A program made the position numbers and the translations under genes. A DNA stretch of 64,000 nt, taken from assembly GCF_024305245.1 (NCBI RefSeq), contig NZ_JAMWYX010000004.1, positions 318,616 through 382,615 on the forward strand. The letters are read 5' to 3'. A model generated the notes under the pieces. The model was not told the DNA's origin, did no database searches, and was given only the letters and a program-made list of their open reading frames with translations. The stretch is from Erythrobacter sp. GTDB taxonomy: Bacteria; Pseudomonadota; Alphaproteobacteria; Sphingomonadales; Sphingomonadaceae. This document shows positions 22,442-31,806 of this stretch, piece after piece; position 1 is the stretch's first letter; each line of letters starts with the position of its first letter.

Positions 22442-23218
22442 TTATGCGCAGGTCTTGCAGGTCGAATCCTCGACAATGCGGATGGTGCGCATTCCCGGCG
22501 CCAGCCCGTCGAGGATGTGCAGCCGCCCCCATCCCGGATCGCCCAATCCGCTCACCCCCGACAGCAGCACCTTGATCGCTTGCAGGGCGGCGAGGCTGCC
22601 CGCCCACCCGGCCATCGCGCCCAGCATCCCGTCGTCGGCGCAGGTATCGCAATCCTCGGCATCGAAGGCGTCGCCGACGAAGCAGCGATAGCATGGCTGC
22701 CCCCGCACATGCCCCGCAAAGGCCGCGACCTGCCCCTGAAACCGGCCCACCGCGGCCGAGAGCAGCGGGATCCCCGCCGCCACGCAGGCATCCGATACGG
22801 CGAGGCGGGTGGCGAAATTGTCGGTGCCGTCGAGCACCAGATCCGCGCCTGCGATCAGGCCCGCCGCGTTGCCGGGGGTGATCCGCGTATCGGATACATC
22901 CACGCTCAGCGTATCGTCGAAATTGGCGAGCCAGCGCCGCGCCGACACCGCCTTGCCGTAGCCCACATCGCGGGTGGTGAAGATCGTCTGGCGCTGGAGG
23001 TTCGATGTATCGACCACATCGTCATCGACCAGCGTGAGCTTTCCGATCCCGCTCGCCGCAAGGTATTGCAGCGCCGGGCTGCCGATCCCGCCCAGTCCGA
23101 TGATCGCGACATGGCTCGCCGCCAGCTTGACCTGACCCGCGCCGCCGACTTCGGGCAGCACGATATGGCGGGCGAACCGGTCGAGCCGGGCCGGTGACAA
23201 AGGCGGGGGCACGCTCAT
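22442..23218 (-). CDS. HesA/MoeB/ThiF family protein (sulfur-carrier adenylyltransferase)
   Basis: An E1-like enzyme of 258 residues that would adenylate the C-terminus of a small sulfur-carrier protein (MoaD or ThiS type). Seen: the ATP-binding GLGGIGSPALQYLA, the acidic VDDDVVDTSNLQRQ loop, and two zinc-binding pairs CYRC and CKTC. It starts at ATG 23218, overlapping the stop of the DUF983 gene (ATGA). There is no rhodanese domain, so it is the short form; whether it serves molybdopterin or thiamine cannot be told here. Confidence 0.9.
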   Translation of the reverse strand: MSVPPPLSPARLDRFARHIVLPEVGGAGQVKLAASHVAIIGLGGIGSPALQYLAASGIGKLTLVDDDVVDTSNLQRQTIFTTRDVGYGKAVSARRWLANFDDTLSVDVSDTRITPGNAAGLIAGADLVLDGTDNFATRLAVSDACVAAGIPLLSAAVGRFQGQVAAFAGHVRGQPCYRCFVGDAFDAEDCDTCADDGMLGAMAGWAGSLAALQAIKVLLSGVSGLGDPGWGRLHILDGLAPGMRTIRIVEDSTCKTCA

Positions 23219-23643
23219 GGTTCGTCCCTCGGCTCTGCCACCCGCCGTTCCTGCCGGAATGCCCCGATGCCGTGCCACCACAGGAACCCGATCACCGCGC
23301 CCTTGGTCGGTTGCAGCGTGACCAGCAGCATCACCACCGCCAGCGGCAGGATGATCGCCAGCGTGGCCCAGGCGGACATTGCGAAGGTGCCGATCATCGC
23401 GATCACGACGGGTGCGAGCAGGTGGCCGACCACGAAGATGCCGATATAGGCGGGGAAATCATCGGCCTGCTGCACCGACCAGTCCTGCCGGCAATGCGGG
23501 CAGGCATCGACCGGCTTGAGCCAGGCGCGGAACAGCGCCGCCGCGCCGCAGCGCGGGCACTGCCCCTTCGCGCCGCGCACCAGCGCGGGAAGCCACCCGG
23601 CGGGCAGGTCGATCTGGTCGGGAGAAAGCGGTTGAGACGGCAT
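23215..23643 (-). CDS. DUF983 domain-containing membrane protein
   Basis: A 142-residue protein with an N-terminal zinc-ribbon-like part (CPRCG at about 29-33 and CPHC at about 48-51), followed by two or three hydrophobic helices. This is the DUF983 pattern, often found in alphaproteobacteria near cytochrome oxidase or Nudix genes. It overlaps the MoeB/ThiF-type gene by 4 nt. Role unknown. Confidence 0.85.
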   Translation of the reverse strand: MPSQPLSPDQIDLPAGWLPALVRGAKGQCPRCGAAALFRAWLKPVDACPHCRQDWSVQQADDFPAYIGIFVVGHLLAPVVIAMIGTFAMSAWATLAIILPLAVVMLLVTLQPTKGAVIGFLWWHGIGAFRQERRVAEPRDEP

Positions 23644-23755
23644 GGACAGGCTGTTTACAACCTGTGCGCCGCCTGTCGACAGGGCTGTGGATCAGCCTGT
23701 CGAAAGTGCGGGGCATGGCTTGTCTCGAACAGGAGCGAAACGGCCGCTTGCGCCC

Positions 23756-25159
23756 TCAGCTCTCCAGCTGGCGCAGCAGGCTGCGCACGTCGCCGTCCAT
23801 GTCGGCATCGCGGGTGCGCAGGTCTTCGATCAGGCGCACCGCGTGGATCACGGTGGAATGATCGCGCCCGCCGAACTTGCGCCCGATTTCGGGGTAGCTG
23901 CGCGGGGTCAGCACCTTGGACAGATACATCGCCACCTGACGCGGCCGCACCACAGCGCGGGCGCGGCGCTTGCTGCTCATTTCGGCGCGATCGATGCGGT
24001 AGAAATGGCAGACCGTGCGCTGGATCTCGTCGATCGTGATCCGGCGGCGGTTGGCCGACAGAATATCGGTCAGCTGTTCCTCTGCGAGTTGCAGCGACAC
24101 TTCCTGGCCCGTCAGCTGCGCATAGGCGATCAGCTTGTTCAGCCCGCCGACCAGCTCGCGGATATTGCGGGTGATGGTGCGGGCGAGGAATTCGACCACA
24201 TCGGCCGGCACGTCCAGCGGGGCAAAGCGCACCAGCTTGGACACCAGGATCTTCTTGCGCAGTTCGATGTCGGCGGGCTGGATATCGGCCACCAGACCCA
24301 TCGAGAGGCGCGAGAGCAGGCGCGGTTCGACCCCGTCGAGCGCCTGCGGGGCGCGGTCGGCGGCGAACACCAGCCGCTTGCCCTCGGCCAGCAGCGCATC
24401 GATGGTGTAGAGCAGTTCTTCCTGCGCGCTCGCCTTGCCGATGATGAACTGGATATCATCCACCAGCAGCAGATCGAAGCTGCGCAGCCGCGCCTTGAAT
24501 TCGATCGTCTGGCTCGATTTCAGCGCCTGCACGAATTCGACCATGAAGCGTTCGGCCGAACAGTAGAAGATGCGTGCACGCGGGTGGGCCTGCAGATAGG
24601 CATGGCCGATCGCGTGCATCAGGTGGGTCTTGCCCTGTCCGGTCGCCGCCTTAAGGTAGAGCGGCGAGAATTGCGGCTGTTCCAATGCGGCCATGCGCTG
24701 CGCGGCGTTGCAGGCGAGAATATTCGCCTCGCCCGTGACGAACGCGGCGAAGGTCAGCGAGGGATCGAGCCCGACCGATGAGGTAAAGCCCGAATCCGAC
24801 ATCGTCCCGGCTGCGACCGCAAGGGTGCTCGCCCCGTCATTGGCGGGGCGGCGTCCGTCGTCGAGGCGCAGGTCGGGCAATTGGCGGCGGCCCGGATGGA
24901 CCATGATGTTGACCATCCGCACTTCGTTGCGGGCGATCTTCCATGCCAGCTGCAGCCGGTCATGGAACCGGTCGCGCACCCAGTTCGCCGAAAATTCGGT
25001 AGGGAGGTAAAGGTCGAGCGAGCCGGTATCGCGGTTGAGGCTGCCAAGCTGGATCGGCTTGATCCACTGGCTGTGCAACTGATGGCCCAGATCCTTGCGC
25101 AGCCCCTGACTGATGTCGGACCAGTCTGCGGCCAGATTCACCGCTTCGGAGTCTTCCAT
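23756..25159 (-). CDS. dnaA: Chromosomal replication initiator protein DnaA
   Basis: The initiator AAA+ ATPase that binds DnaA boxes and opens oriC, 467 residues from ATG 25159 (MEDSEAVN); an in-frame start at 25213 would add 18 residues. Domains: N-terminal interaction domain (about 1-85), a linker, the AAA+ domain with AATGQGKTHLMHAIG and Walker B LLLVDDIQF, and the C-terminal helix-turn-helix with the DnaA signature GGRDHSTVIHAV. The first glycine of the canonical Walker A (GxxxxGKT) is Ala here. The upstream region holds an inverted repeat and one GANTC methylation site. Confidence 0.97.
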   Translation of the reverse strand: MEDSEAVNLAADWSDISQGLRKDLGHQLHSQWIKPIQLGSLNRDTGSLDLYLPTEFSANWVRDRFHDRLQLAWKIARNEVRMVNIMVHPGRRQLPDLRLDDGRRPANDGASTLAVAAGTMSDSGFTSSVGLDPSLTFAAFVTGEANILACNAAQRMAALEQPQFSPLYLKAATGQGKTHLMHAIGHAYLQAHPRARIFYCSAERFMVEFVQALKSSQTIEFKARLRSFDLLLVDDIQFIIGKASAQEELLYTIDALLAEGKRLVFAADRAPQALDGVEPRLLSRLSMGLVADIQPADIELRKKILVSKLVRFAPLDVPADVVEFLARTITRNIRELVGGLNKLIAYAQLTGQEVSLQLAEEQLTDILSANRRRITIDEIQRTVCHFYRIDRAEMSSKRRARAVVRPRQVAMYLSKVLTPRSYPEIGRKFGGRDHSTVIHAVRLIEDLRTRDADMDGDVRSLLRQLES

Positions 25160-25574
25160 CAGATCATCATCCGCAGGGCGGCGCGTGTTCCGCGCCTTGT
25201 CGATCCTGTGCACAAGCTATTCCCCAATCCGCTTTGGCGCTGCGTAACCGTAGTCCGCAGCCGCATTCTTATTGCCCCACAAGTCACAACGACGCGTCCT
25301 TCGAAACGCGTGTTTCGAAGAGCCCCTATTCGACCAGTCTGTTTGAACCTGGGCTGTCCCGCCCCGGGTGAGGCCTGAGTTAAGGGCGCTCTGCACATTT
25401 GCGCAAGCGCGCAGTTTTAAAAAAAGTGAAATATTCCTGTTGACTCGGCGCTACCCCGCAGACGTGCGTTCATGTTGTTGTTTTGTATAAGAAAACACAG
25501 TTTCGGACGCGCGAATCGTGGAAAATCCTGACATTTGTCAGCATTGCGTCTGCCGCAATTGTCACAAACGAAAA
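25160..25574. promoter_or_regulatory. dnaA upstream region with a GANTC site
   Basis: About 415 nt without a supportable gene between dnaA and the rpsT terminator. It contains the inverted repeat at 25299-25320, a GACTC (GANTC) site at 25443-25447 of the type methylated by CcrM, and an AT-rich stretch (25413-25430 and 25470-25500). In other alphaproteobacteria GANTC sites regulate dnaA; a similar role here is inference. I found no cluster of full DnaA boxes, so I do not call it oriC. Confidence 0.5.
25299..25320. promoter_or_regulatory. 22-bp inverted repeat upstream of dnaA
   Basis: Perfect 9-bp arms, CTTCGAAAC (25299-25307) and GTTTCGAAG (25312-25320), around GCGT. It lies 140 nt upstream of the dnaA start. 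It has no T-run on either side, so it is more likely an operator or mRNA structure than a terminator. The regulator is unknown. Confidence 0.6.
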
Positions 25575-25599
25575 AGGCCGCGCTGAACCAGCGCGGCCT
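25575..25599 (-). terminator. Rho-independent terminator of rpsT
   Basis: Read on the minus strand, an 11-bp stem AGGCCGCGCTG/CAGCGCGGCCT with a 3-nt loop is followed by a run of T (AAAAA on the plus strand at 25571-25575). It lies 73 nt past the rpsT stop. Confidence 0.88.
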
Positions 25600-25671
25600 C
25601 TTGCCGAATTCCGACCGCTGACAACCCGCATGCACCCCTAATCCGAGGTCACGGATCGTGCGAAAAACGAA

Positions 25672-25932
25672 TCAGAGCGTGGCGACTCGGCGCGTCAGAC
25701 GCGACAGCTTACGGGCCACGGTGTTCTTGTGCATCACGCCGCGCGCAACGCCGCGGGCCATTTCGGGCTGCGCGGCCTTGAGAGCAGCGGCAGCCGCTTC
25801 CTTGTCGCCCGCTTCGCAGGCCGATTCGACCTTCTTCACGAAGCTGCGGATGCGGCTGATGCGCGCGCCGTTGATCTCGGCACGGGCGGTGTTGCGACGG
25901 ATGCGCTTCTTGGCTTGCGGCGTGTTGGCCAT
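25672..25932 (-). CDS. rpsT: 30S ribosomal protein S20
   Basis: An 86-residue, Ala/Lys/Arg-rich helical protein starting [19 protein letters not shown], the standard S20 N-terminus. It binds 16S rRNA in the body of the small subunit. It is a single gene with its own terminator (25575-25599), located beside dnaA and mutM as in many alphaproteobacteria. The 256 nt to mutM hold no other gene that I can support. Confidence 0.97.
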   Translation of the reverse strand: MANTPQAKKRIRRNTARAEINGARISRIRSFVKKVESACEAGDKEAAAAALKAAQPEMARGVARGVMHKNTVARKLSRLTRRVATL

Positions 25933-26188
25933 AATTCGTGTCTGTCTCGCGTTTGGTTCGGGCTGCTTGAGGCAGCCGTGGAATTGGTGACGGTTTGCTC
26001 GAAAGTGGGCGAGCGGACGTATGGCCCTACCGCCGGAAAGCAGCGCGCATAGTCAGAACTGCCCCGAAGGTCAACGATTCTCCCACACGGCTTTGAAAAC
26101 GCCGCGAGGGCGACTGCCCGCCCGCAGGCGCCCGTAGCGCAGCGAAGGAGCAGCGCCGAGGACGCGCCAGCGGAAGGCTGGTGCGAAA

Positions 26189-27004
26189 TCAACGCTGGCA
26201 TATCGGACAGAACCACGTGCTGCGCCCGCCTTGCGCGATCCGCTGGATCATGCCGCCGTCGTCGCGGCGGCAGGCCTCGTCTGTCCGCCCATAGACGTCG
26301 AAGCTGCTGGCGAAATAGCCGAGCTCGCCGTCGGGCCGGGCATAGTCGCGCAAGGTCGAGCCGCCGTCGCGGATCGATGCTTCGAGCACCGCGACGATTG
26401 CGGGCACCAGCCGCGCCAACTGCGGCCCAGTCACCTTGCCCGCAGTCTTGGTCGGACGGATGCCCGCGCGCCACAGCGCTTCGCACACATAAATATTGCC
26501 GAGGCCGGCCACGATCCGCTGGTCGAGCAGGCACAGCTTGATCGATTGCACCTTGCCCTTGAGCGCGGATTTCAGATGCGCGGGCGTGAGGCCGGGGCCG
26601 AGCGGTTCGGGGCCGAGCGCGGCGAATTGCGGCCAGTTGTCGAGCGCGCCTGTGTCCACCAGATCGACCGAACCGAACCGGCGCGGATCGCACAGCGCAA
26701 AGCGGTGCGCCTCGGTCTCCAGCAGCAGGTGATCATGCGTGTCGGGGGTTTCGGGATCGATCCGCCAGCGCCCGCTCATGCCCAGGTGGAAGATCATCGT
26801 CGCATCGCGGTCCAGATGAATCAGGCCGTATTTGGCCCGCCGCGTCAGACCGGTCACGGTCGCGCCGGTCATCACCTGCACCAGATCGGCCGGGAAGGGG
26901 CGGCGCAGGTTGGCGCGATTGAGATGGACGCGCGTGATTCGCTCGCCTTCAAGGAACCGGGCGAGGCCCCGCACCGTTGTTTCGACTTCGGGAAGTTCAG
27001 GCAT
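26189..27004 (-). CDS. mutM: Formamidopyrimidine-DNA glycosylase (Fpg)
   Basis: This glycosylase removes 8-oxoguanine and formamidopyrimidines. The start ATG 27004 is fixed by the catalytic Pro2-Glu3 (MPELPEVETTVRGL); upstream in-frame codons would bury Pro2. It has 271 residues. The H2TH part includes IYVCEALWRAGIRP. The C-terminal zinc finger reads DEACRRDDGGMI then FCPICQR: the last CxxC is present but the second cysteine of the first pair is Asp, so only three of four usual ligands are cysteines. It is divergent from ubiE across 71 bp. Confidence 0.95.
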   Translation of the reverse strand: MPELPEVETTVRGLARFLEGERITRVHLNRANLRRPFPADLVQVMTGATVTGLTRRAKYGLIHLDRDATMIFHLGMSGRWRIDPETPDTHDHLLLETEAHRFALCDPRRFGSVDLVDTGALDNWPQFAALGPEPLGPGLTPAHLKSALKGKVQSIKLCLLDQRIVAGLGNIYVCEALWRAGIRPTKTAGKVTGPQLARLVPAIVAVLEASIRDGGSTLRDYARPDGELGYFASSFDVYGRTDEACRRDDGGMIQRIAQGGRSTWFCPICQR

Positions 27005-27075
27005 TGCAAAGTTCGCACATAGGGTATCCTCTAACACCCTTTGCGCAGGGCTCAATTGCCTCTAGGGAGCCGGGC

Positions 27076-27831
27076 ATGACCAGCAGCACTGATGACACCG
27101 TATCCTTCGGCTACACGCAGGTGAGCCCCGAGGAAAAGACCCGCAAGGTTGGCGAGGTCTTCACCAGCGTGGCGCGCAAGTACGACATCATGAACGATGC
27201 GATGTCGGGCGGGATGCACCGTTTGTGGAAGGACCGCTTCGTCAAGCGGGTGAAGCCGCAGGCGGGCGAACAGATCCTCGATATGGCGGGCGGCACCGGC
27301 GACATTGCCTTTCGCATGGCGGAACGCGGCGCACACATCACTGTGGCCGACATCAATCAGGACATGCTGGACGTGGGCGCCGAACGCGCGTTGGACCGCG
27401 GGCTTGGCGAGGAAGACGGCAGCTTGGTGTTCACCTGCCAGAACGCCGAAACCGTCAGCTTTCCGGCGAGCACCTTCGATGCCTACACCATCGCTTTCGG
27501 CATCCGCAACGTCACCCATATCGACCGCGCGCTGGCCGAGGCGCACCGCGTGCTCAAGCCCGGCGGCCGGTTCTTCTGCCTCGAATTCTCGACCGTCGAA
27601 TGGGCGGGCCTGAAAGAGGCCTATGATATCTATTCCGAACACCTGCTGCCGCGCATGGGGCAAATGATCGCAGGCGACGCGGATTCGTACCGTTATCTGG
27701 CCGAATCGATCCGCAAGTTTCCGCCCATGCCCGCGTTCGAGGCGATGATCCGCGAGGCAGGCTTCGCCAACACCAGGTTCGAACCGATCATGGGCGGGCT
27801 GGTGGCGATCCATTCGGGGTGGAAGATCTGA
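27076..27831 (+). CDS. ubiE: Ubiquinone/menaquinone biosynthesis C-methyltransferase
   Basis: A SAM-dependent C-methyltransferase of ubiquinone synthesis, 251 residues from ATG 27076, preceded by AGGGAG. Seen: the family-specific VFTSVARKYDIMNDAMSGG, the SAM-binding DMAGGTGDIAF, AFGIRNVTHI and RVLKPGGRFFCLEFS. ubiB follows 4 nt downstream, so the two are co-transcribed, consistent with their shared pathway. Confidence 0.97.
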   Translation: MTSSTDDTVSFGYTQVSPEEKTRKVGEVFTSVARKYDIMNDAMSGGMHRLWKDRFVKRVKPQAGEQILDMAGGTGDIAFRMAERGAHITVADINQDMLDVGAERALDRGLGEEDGSLVFTCQNAETVSFPASTFDAYTIAFGIRNVTHIDRALAEAHRVLKPGGRFFCLEFSTVEWAGLKEAYDIYSEHLLPRMGQMIAGDADSYRYLAESIRKFPPMPAFEAMIREAGFANTRFEPIMGGLVAIHSGWKI

Positions 27832-27835
27832 CCCT

Positions 27836-29392
27836 GTGACATCGTCTGTTGTCCACCTGATCCGTCTTTCGCGCTGGGGGGTTACGCTTGCCCGCAGGCG
27901 TGCGCTGGTGGGGATCGAGAATGATCCCAACGCCCCTGCAGCGTTGCGCCGTCTGGTGCGGCTGGCGCGGCTGGCGACGCTGACAGGCAAGAACGGCCCG
28001 CGCGAATATGCAGCGGCCTTCCGCGCAATCGGCCCGGCCGCGATCAAGCTGGGGCAGAGCCTCGCCACGCGGCCCGATCTGGTGGGCGACGAGGCGGCGA
28101 ACAACCTCCTCAGCCTGCAGGACAGCCTGCCGCCGGTGCCCTTCGCCGAGATCAAAAAAGCGATCGAGGGCAGCTTCGGCCAGCCGATCGAAAAGCTGTT
28201 CGCCGAAATCGATCCCGATCCGGTCGGCGCGGCATCGATTGCGCAAGTCCACAAGGGTGTCACCATCGATGGCCGCAAGGTCGCGATCAAGGTGCTGCGT
28301 CCCGGCATCCGCGAGAAGTTCGCGCGCGATATCCAGACCTATGAGTGGGCCGCCGCGCATGTCGAGGCGATGGGCGGCGAGGCAAGCCGTCTGCGCCCGC
28401 GCCTGACCATCGCCAATTTCAAGCGCTGGACCAATTCCGAACTCGATCTGCGGCGCGAAGCGGCTTCCGCCAGCGAGCTGGCCGAGCAGATGGCGGGCGT
28501 GCCCGGTTACCGCATCCCCGGCATCGACTGGGATCGCACCAATGGCCGGGTGCTGACGATCGAGTGGATCGACGGGATCAAGATCAGCCGGATCGATGAG
28601 CTGCAGGCACGCGGGCATGATCTGGCTGCGCTGTCCGAAAAGCTGGTCATCAGCTTCCTGACGCAGGCGATCAGCGCCGGTTTCTTCCATGCCGATATGC
28701 ACCAGGGCAACCTGTTCGTGGAGGATGACGGCACCATCGTCGCGATCGATTTCGGGATCATGGGCCGGATCGACCGGCGCGCGCGGCAATGGCTGGCGGA
28801 GATTCTCTACGGGCTGACGACCGGCAATTACCAGCGCGTGGCCGAGATTCATTTCGAGGCGCAATATGTGCCCAGCTACCACTCGGTCGGCGAATTCGCG
28901 ACCGCATTGCGCGCCGTGGGCGAGCCGATGCGCGGCAAGCCGGTGAAGGAACTCAGCGTTGGCCAGATGCTCGACGGGCTGTTCGCGATAACCCGCGATT
29001 TCGACATGCAGACCCAGCCGCATCTGCTGCTTCTGCAAAAGACGATGGTGATGGTCGAAGGCATCGCCACCCAGCTCAATCCCGATATCAACATGTGGGA
29101 TACCGCCGCGCCGTACGTGCGCAGCTGGATTCGCGACGAACTCGGCCCCGAAGCGGCGCTGGCAGAACGCATCAAGCAGGATACCGAAACGCTGTTTCGT
29201 CTGCCCGGCCTGATCCGGCGGCTTGAAGAGAAATTCCCGCCCAAGGGCGGCGCCCCTGAAGCTCCGCCGCTGGCCCCGATTGCGCTGATCACCGACAGGC
29301 GCGAGGGAGGCGGCTGGCTTGGCTATCTGGTTGCAGGACTTGCGGGCGCGGGCGCGGTTCTGGGTGCGATGGCCACAGGATGGATCGGATAA
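27836..29392 (+). CDS. ubiB: Ubiquinone biosynthesis protein UbiB (atypical kinase/ATPase)
   Basis: A 518-residue member of the ABC1/UbiB family, needed for ubiquinone synthesis. It starts with GTG 27836. Seen: the family KxGQ motif in AAIKLGQSLATRPDLVG, the Ala-rich nucleotide loop GAASIAQVHKG, the catalytic-loop-like FHADMHQGN and the metal-binding VAIDFGIMG, with two C-terminal hydrophobic segments (GWLGYLVAGLAGAGAVLGAM) for membrane anchoring. It lies between ubiE and coaBC. Confidence 0.95.
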   Translation: MTSSVVHLIRLSRWGVTLARRRALVGIENDPNAPAALRRLVRLARLATLTGKNGPREYAAAFRAIGPAAIKLGQSLATRPDLVGDEAANNLLSLQDSLPPVPFAEIKKAIEGSFGQPIEKLFAEIDPDPVGAASIAQVHKGVTIDGRKVAIKVLRPGIREKFARDIQTYEWAAAHVEAMGGEASRLRPRLTIANFKRWTNSELDLRREAASASELAEQMAGVPGYRIPGIDWDRTNGRVLTIEWIDGIKISRIDELQARGHDLAALSEKLVISFLTQAISAGFFHADMHQGNLFVEDDGTIVAIDFGIMGRIDRRARQWLAEILYGLTTGNYQRVAEIHFEAQYVPSYHSVGEFATALRAVGEPMRGKPVKELSVGQMLDGLFAITRDFDMQTQPHLLLLQKTMVMVEGIATQLNPDINMWDTAAPYVRSWIRDELGPEAALAERIKQDTETLFRLPGLIRRLEEKFPPKGGAPEAPPLAPIALITDRREGGGWLGYLVAGLAGAGAVLGAMATGWIG

Positions 29393-29586
29393 GGCAAAAG
29401 CGGTTGCGCCGATGTAAGCGCAATCTTAACCACGGCGCGCCCAATCTGCGCGCCAGGACTACACCCGCGCTGCTTGGCGCAGGGACGGAGCGCGTCTAGG
29501 ATGGATTGCCGGCGGTATTTTCGATCCCCGGCATGGGAGTTGTTCGAACAGATGACACTGATCGGCATGCACGGCGGAGGCAGGCG

Positions 29587-31260
29587 ATGACGGGCAGGTT
29601 CCCGCGCATCCTTCTGGTCGTGGGCGGCGGCATCGCGGCCTACAAAGCGTGCGAACTGGTGCGCCTGATCCGCAAGGGTGGCGGCGATGTGACCTGCGTC
29701 GTCACCAAGGGCGGGCAGCAATTCGTCACCCCGATGGCGCTGGCCGCGTTGAGCGAGAACCAGGTCTATACCAACCTGTTCGACCTCAAGAACGAGGCCG
29801 AGATGGGGCACATCCAGCTGTCGCGTGAGGCGGATCTGGTGGTGGTCTGCCCGGCGACCGCCGATCTCATCGCCAAGATGGCGAACGGGATTGCCGATGA
29901 TCTGGCCACCACGCTGATCCTCGCCACCGACAAGCCGGTGATGGCCGTGCCTGCCATGAACGTGCGGATGTGGGAACACGAAGCGACCCAGCGCAACATC
30001 GACATGCTGCTGTCTGCGGGCGTCACTGTGCTGCATCCGGATGAAGGCCCGATGGCCTGCGGCGAATTCGGCTATGGCCGGCTGCCCGAGCCCGAGGCGA
30101 TCTGGCAGGCGATTGCGGCGCAGTTCGGGCTGGACGTGCCCGAGCCCGAATCCACGCGGATCCCAGCCAATGACCGGCAGGACATCGAGGTCGAAGCGCT
30201 CGAGCCCGAGGACGAGCCCGAGGACGACAGCGCAAGCGGCAGCGCCCCTGCCAGCGGCGGCGGGCTTGGCGGCCTGCTGTCGCGGATCATCCCGCGTTCC
30301 ACCGCCAAGCGCACCCACGCGGATATCGAGGCCGAATATCAGGACTTGCCTGAGCCCGAAGACGGCGATCTGCCACCGCCCGAGGAACCCGCGCCCGAAT
30401 TCGCCCCGGATCTTGGCGGGCCATTGCTGGCCAAGAAGGGCGCTGCCAATGCCGCGCCCCCGATCGATGCCGAAGCGATCAACCACAAGGTCGACCCGCG
30501 CAAGAGCGCGCCCGAAGTGCTGGCGCCCGAAGTGCCGGACGAAGTCGAGACCATCCTTGGCGATGTGCCCGAAGGCGCCGATTTCGGCCTGTCCGCCGGG
30601 CATCGTCCGCTGTCCGGTCGCCACGTGCTCGTCACCGCCGGGCCGACGTGGGAAGCGATCGATCCGGTGCGCTACATCGCCAACCGCTCCAGCGGGAAGC
30701 AGGGCTTTGCCATCGCCGCCGCAGCCGCCGCGCTGGGGGCCAAGGTCACGCTGGTGTCGGGGCCGGTTGCGCTGCGCACGCCTGCGGGCGTGACGCGCAT
30801 CGATGTCGAAAGCGCCGACGATATGGCGAAGGCCGTCAAGCACGCGCTGCCCGCCCATGTCGCGGTGATGGTCGCTGCGGTGGCCGATTGGCGGCCCAAG
30901 GAATATCGCGGCGAGAAGATCAAGAAGCGCGGCTCGGCTCCGCCTGCGCTGATGCTCACGGAAAACCCGGATATCCTCGCGAATATCTCGGCTGGCAGCA
31001 AGCGGCCCGAACTGGTGATCGGCTTTGCCGCCGAGACCGACAACGTGATCGACAACGCCAAACAAAAACGCAAGCGGAAGGGCTGCGACTGGATCGTGGC
31101 GAACGACGTTTCGGGCGACGTGATGGGCGGCGACATGAACCGGGTTCACATCTGCAGCGCCGACGGGATCGAAACGCTCGACGAAATGCCCAAGAGCGCG
31201 GTGGCCATGGCTTTGGCCGAACGGATCGCGGCGACGCTCAACGTCGAGGCAGCGGAGTGA
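29587..31260 (+). CDS. coaBC: Bifunctional CoaBC with a long acidic linker
   Basis: Makes 4'-phosphopantetheine from 4'-phosphopantothenate and cysteine. It has 557 residues from ATG 29587, preceded by GGCGGAGG. The CoaC half (about 1-182) keeps the E. coli Dfp catalytic positions: His75 (MGHIQLS), Asn125 (PAMN) and Cys158 (MACGE). The CoaB half starts near 340 ([19 protein letters not shown]) and has [11 protein letters not shown]. Between them, residues about 183-338 form a Pro/Glu/Asp-rich linker; E. coli Dfp is only about 406 residues. It overlaps dut by GTGA. Confidence 0.95.
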   Translation: MTGRFPRILLVVGGGIAAYKACELVRLIRKGGGDVTCVVTKGGQQFVTPMALAALSENQVYTNLFDLKNEAEMGHIQLSREADLVVVCPATADLIAKMANGIADDLATTLILATDKPVMAVPAMNVRMWEHEATQRNIDMLLSAGVTVLHPDEGPMACGEFGYGRLPEPEAIWQAIAAQFGLDVPEPESTRIPANDRQDIEVEALEPEDEPEDDSASGSAPASGGGLGGLLSRIIPRSTAKRTHADIEAEYQDLPEPEDGDLPPPEEPAPEFAPDLGGPLLAKKGAANAAPPIDAEAINHKVDPRKSAPEVLAPEVPDEVETILGDVPEGADFGLSAGHRPLSGRHVLVTAGPTWEAIDPVRYIANRSSGKQGFAIAAAAAALGAKVTLVSGPVALRTPAGVTRIDVESADDMAKAVKHALPAHVAVMVAAVADWRPKEYRGEKIKKRGSAPPALMLTENPDILANISAGSKRPELVIGFAAETDNVIDNAKQKRKRKGCDWIVANDVSGDVMGGDMNRVHICSADGIETLDEMPKSAVAMALAERIAATLNVEAAE

Positions 31261-31715
31261 GTTCGGCTGTGAAGGTTGAAATCAAGCGCCTGCCGCATGG
31301 CGCAGCTCTGCCGCTGCCTGCCTATGCCACATCGGGCGCGGCAGGAATGGACGTGGTCAGCGCCGAGGAGGTGACGATCGCGCCGGGCGAGCGTCACGCG
31401 GTCGCGACCGGCCTCGCAGTGGCGATCCCCGCAGGCTATGAAATTCAGGTGCGCCCGCGCTCTGGTCTGGCGCTCAAGCACGGCATCACTGTGCCTAACA
31501 CGCCCGGCACGATCGACAGCGATTATCGCGGCGAATTGAAGGTGATCCTGATCAACCTCGGCAGCGAGCCTTTCGCGATTGCGCGCGGCGACCGGGTGGC
31601 GCAGCTGGTGCTCGCCCCGGTGGTGCAGGCGGCGTGGGATGAAGTCGCGGAACTGGACGCGACCGAGCGGGGCGAGGGCGGTTTCGGCTCGACCGGCGGA
31701 CACGCGCAGCTTTAG
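31257..31715 (+). CDS. dut: Deoxyuridine 5'-triphosphate nucleotidohydrolase
   Basis: Hydrolyses dUTP to dUMP and PPi. It has 152 residues starting with GTG 31257, which overlaps the coaBC stop. The five trimeric dUTPase motifs are visible: SGAAGMDV (motif 1), [12 protein letters not shown] (2), [11 protein letters not shown] (3), [10 protein letters not shown] (4) and GEGGFGSTG (5). The coaBC-dut pairing is usual in proteobacteria. A shared terminator follows. Confidence 0.97.
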   Translation: MSSAVKVEIKRLPHGAALPLPAYATSGAAGMDVVSAEEVTIAPGERHAVATGLAVAIPAGYEIQVRPRSGLALKHGITVPNTPGTIDSDYRGELKVILINLGSEPFAIARGDRVAQLVLAPVVQAAWDEVAELDATERGEGGFGSTGGHAQL

Positions 31716-31736
31716 ATTTGTGCCGGACAACAAAAA

Positions 31737-31765
31737 AGGCGGCGCCGATCCCCTGGCGCCGCCTT
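31737..31765. terminator. Bidirectional terminator between dut and the DUF4136 gene
   Basis: An 11-bp stem AAGGCGGCGCC/GGCGCCGCCTT with a 7-nt loop, flanked by A-rich (AAAAAA, 31732-31738) and T-rich (TTCTTTTT) tracts, so it can stop transcription of dut and of the convergent gene at 31807. Confidence 0.88.
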
Positions 31766-31806
31766 CTTTTTCCCGTCCAAGGGTCTGTTGCAGTCCGCCT
31801 ACACCA

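Noticed and set aside
23644..23755. Possible oriC (TGTGGATCA-like sequence near dnaA)
   Set aside because: Only one imperfect DnaA-box-like 9-mer, no cluster and no AT-rich unwinding element; dnaA is often not beside oriC in this group.
25417..25635. 72-codon frame upstream of dnaA
   Set aside because: It runs through the rpsT terminator hairpin and has no ribosome site or family match.
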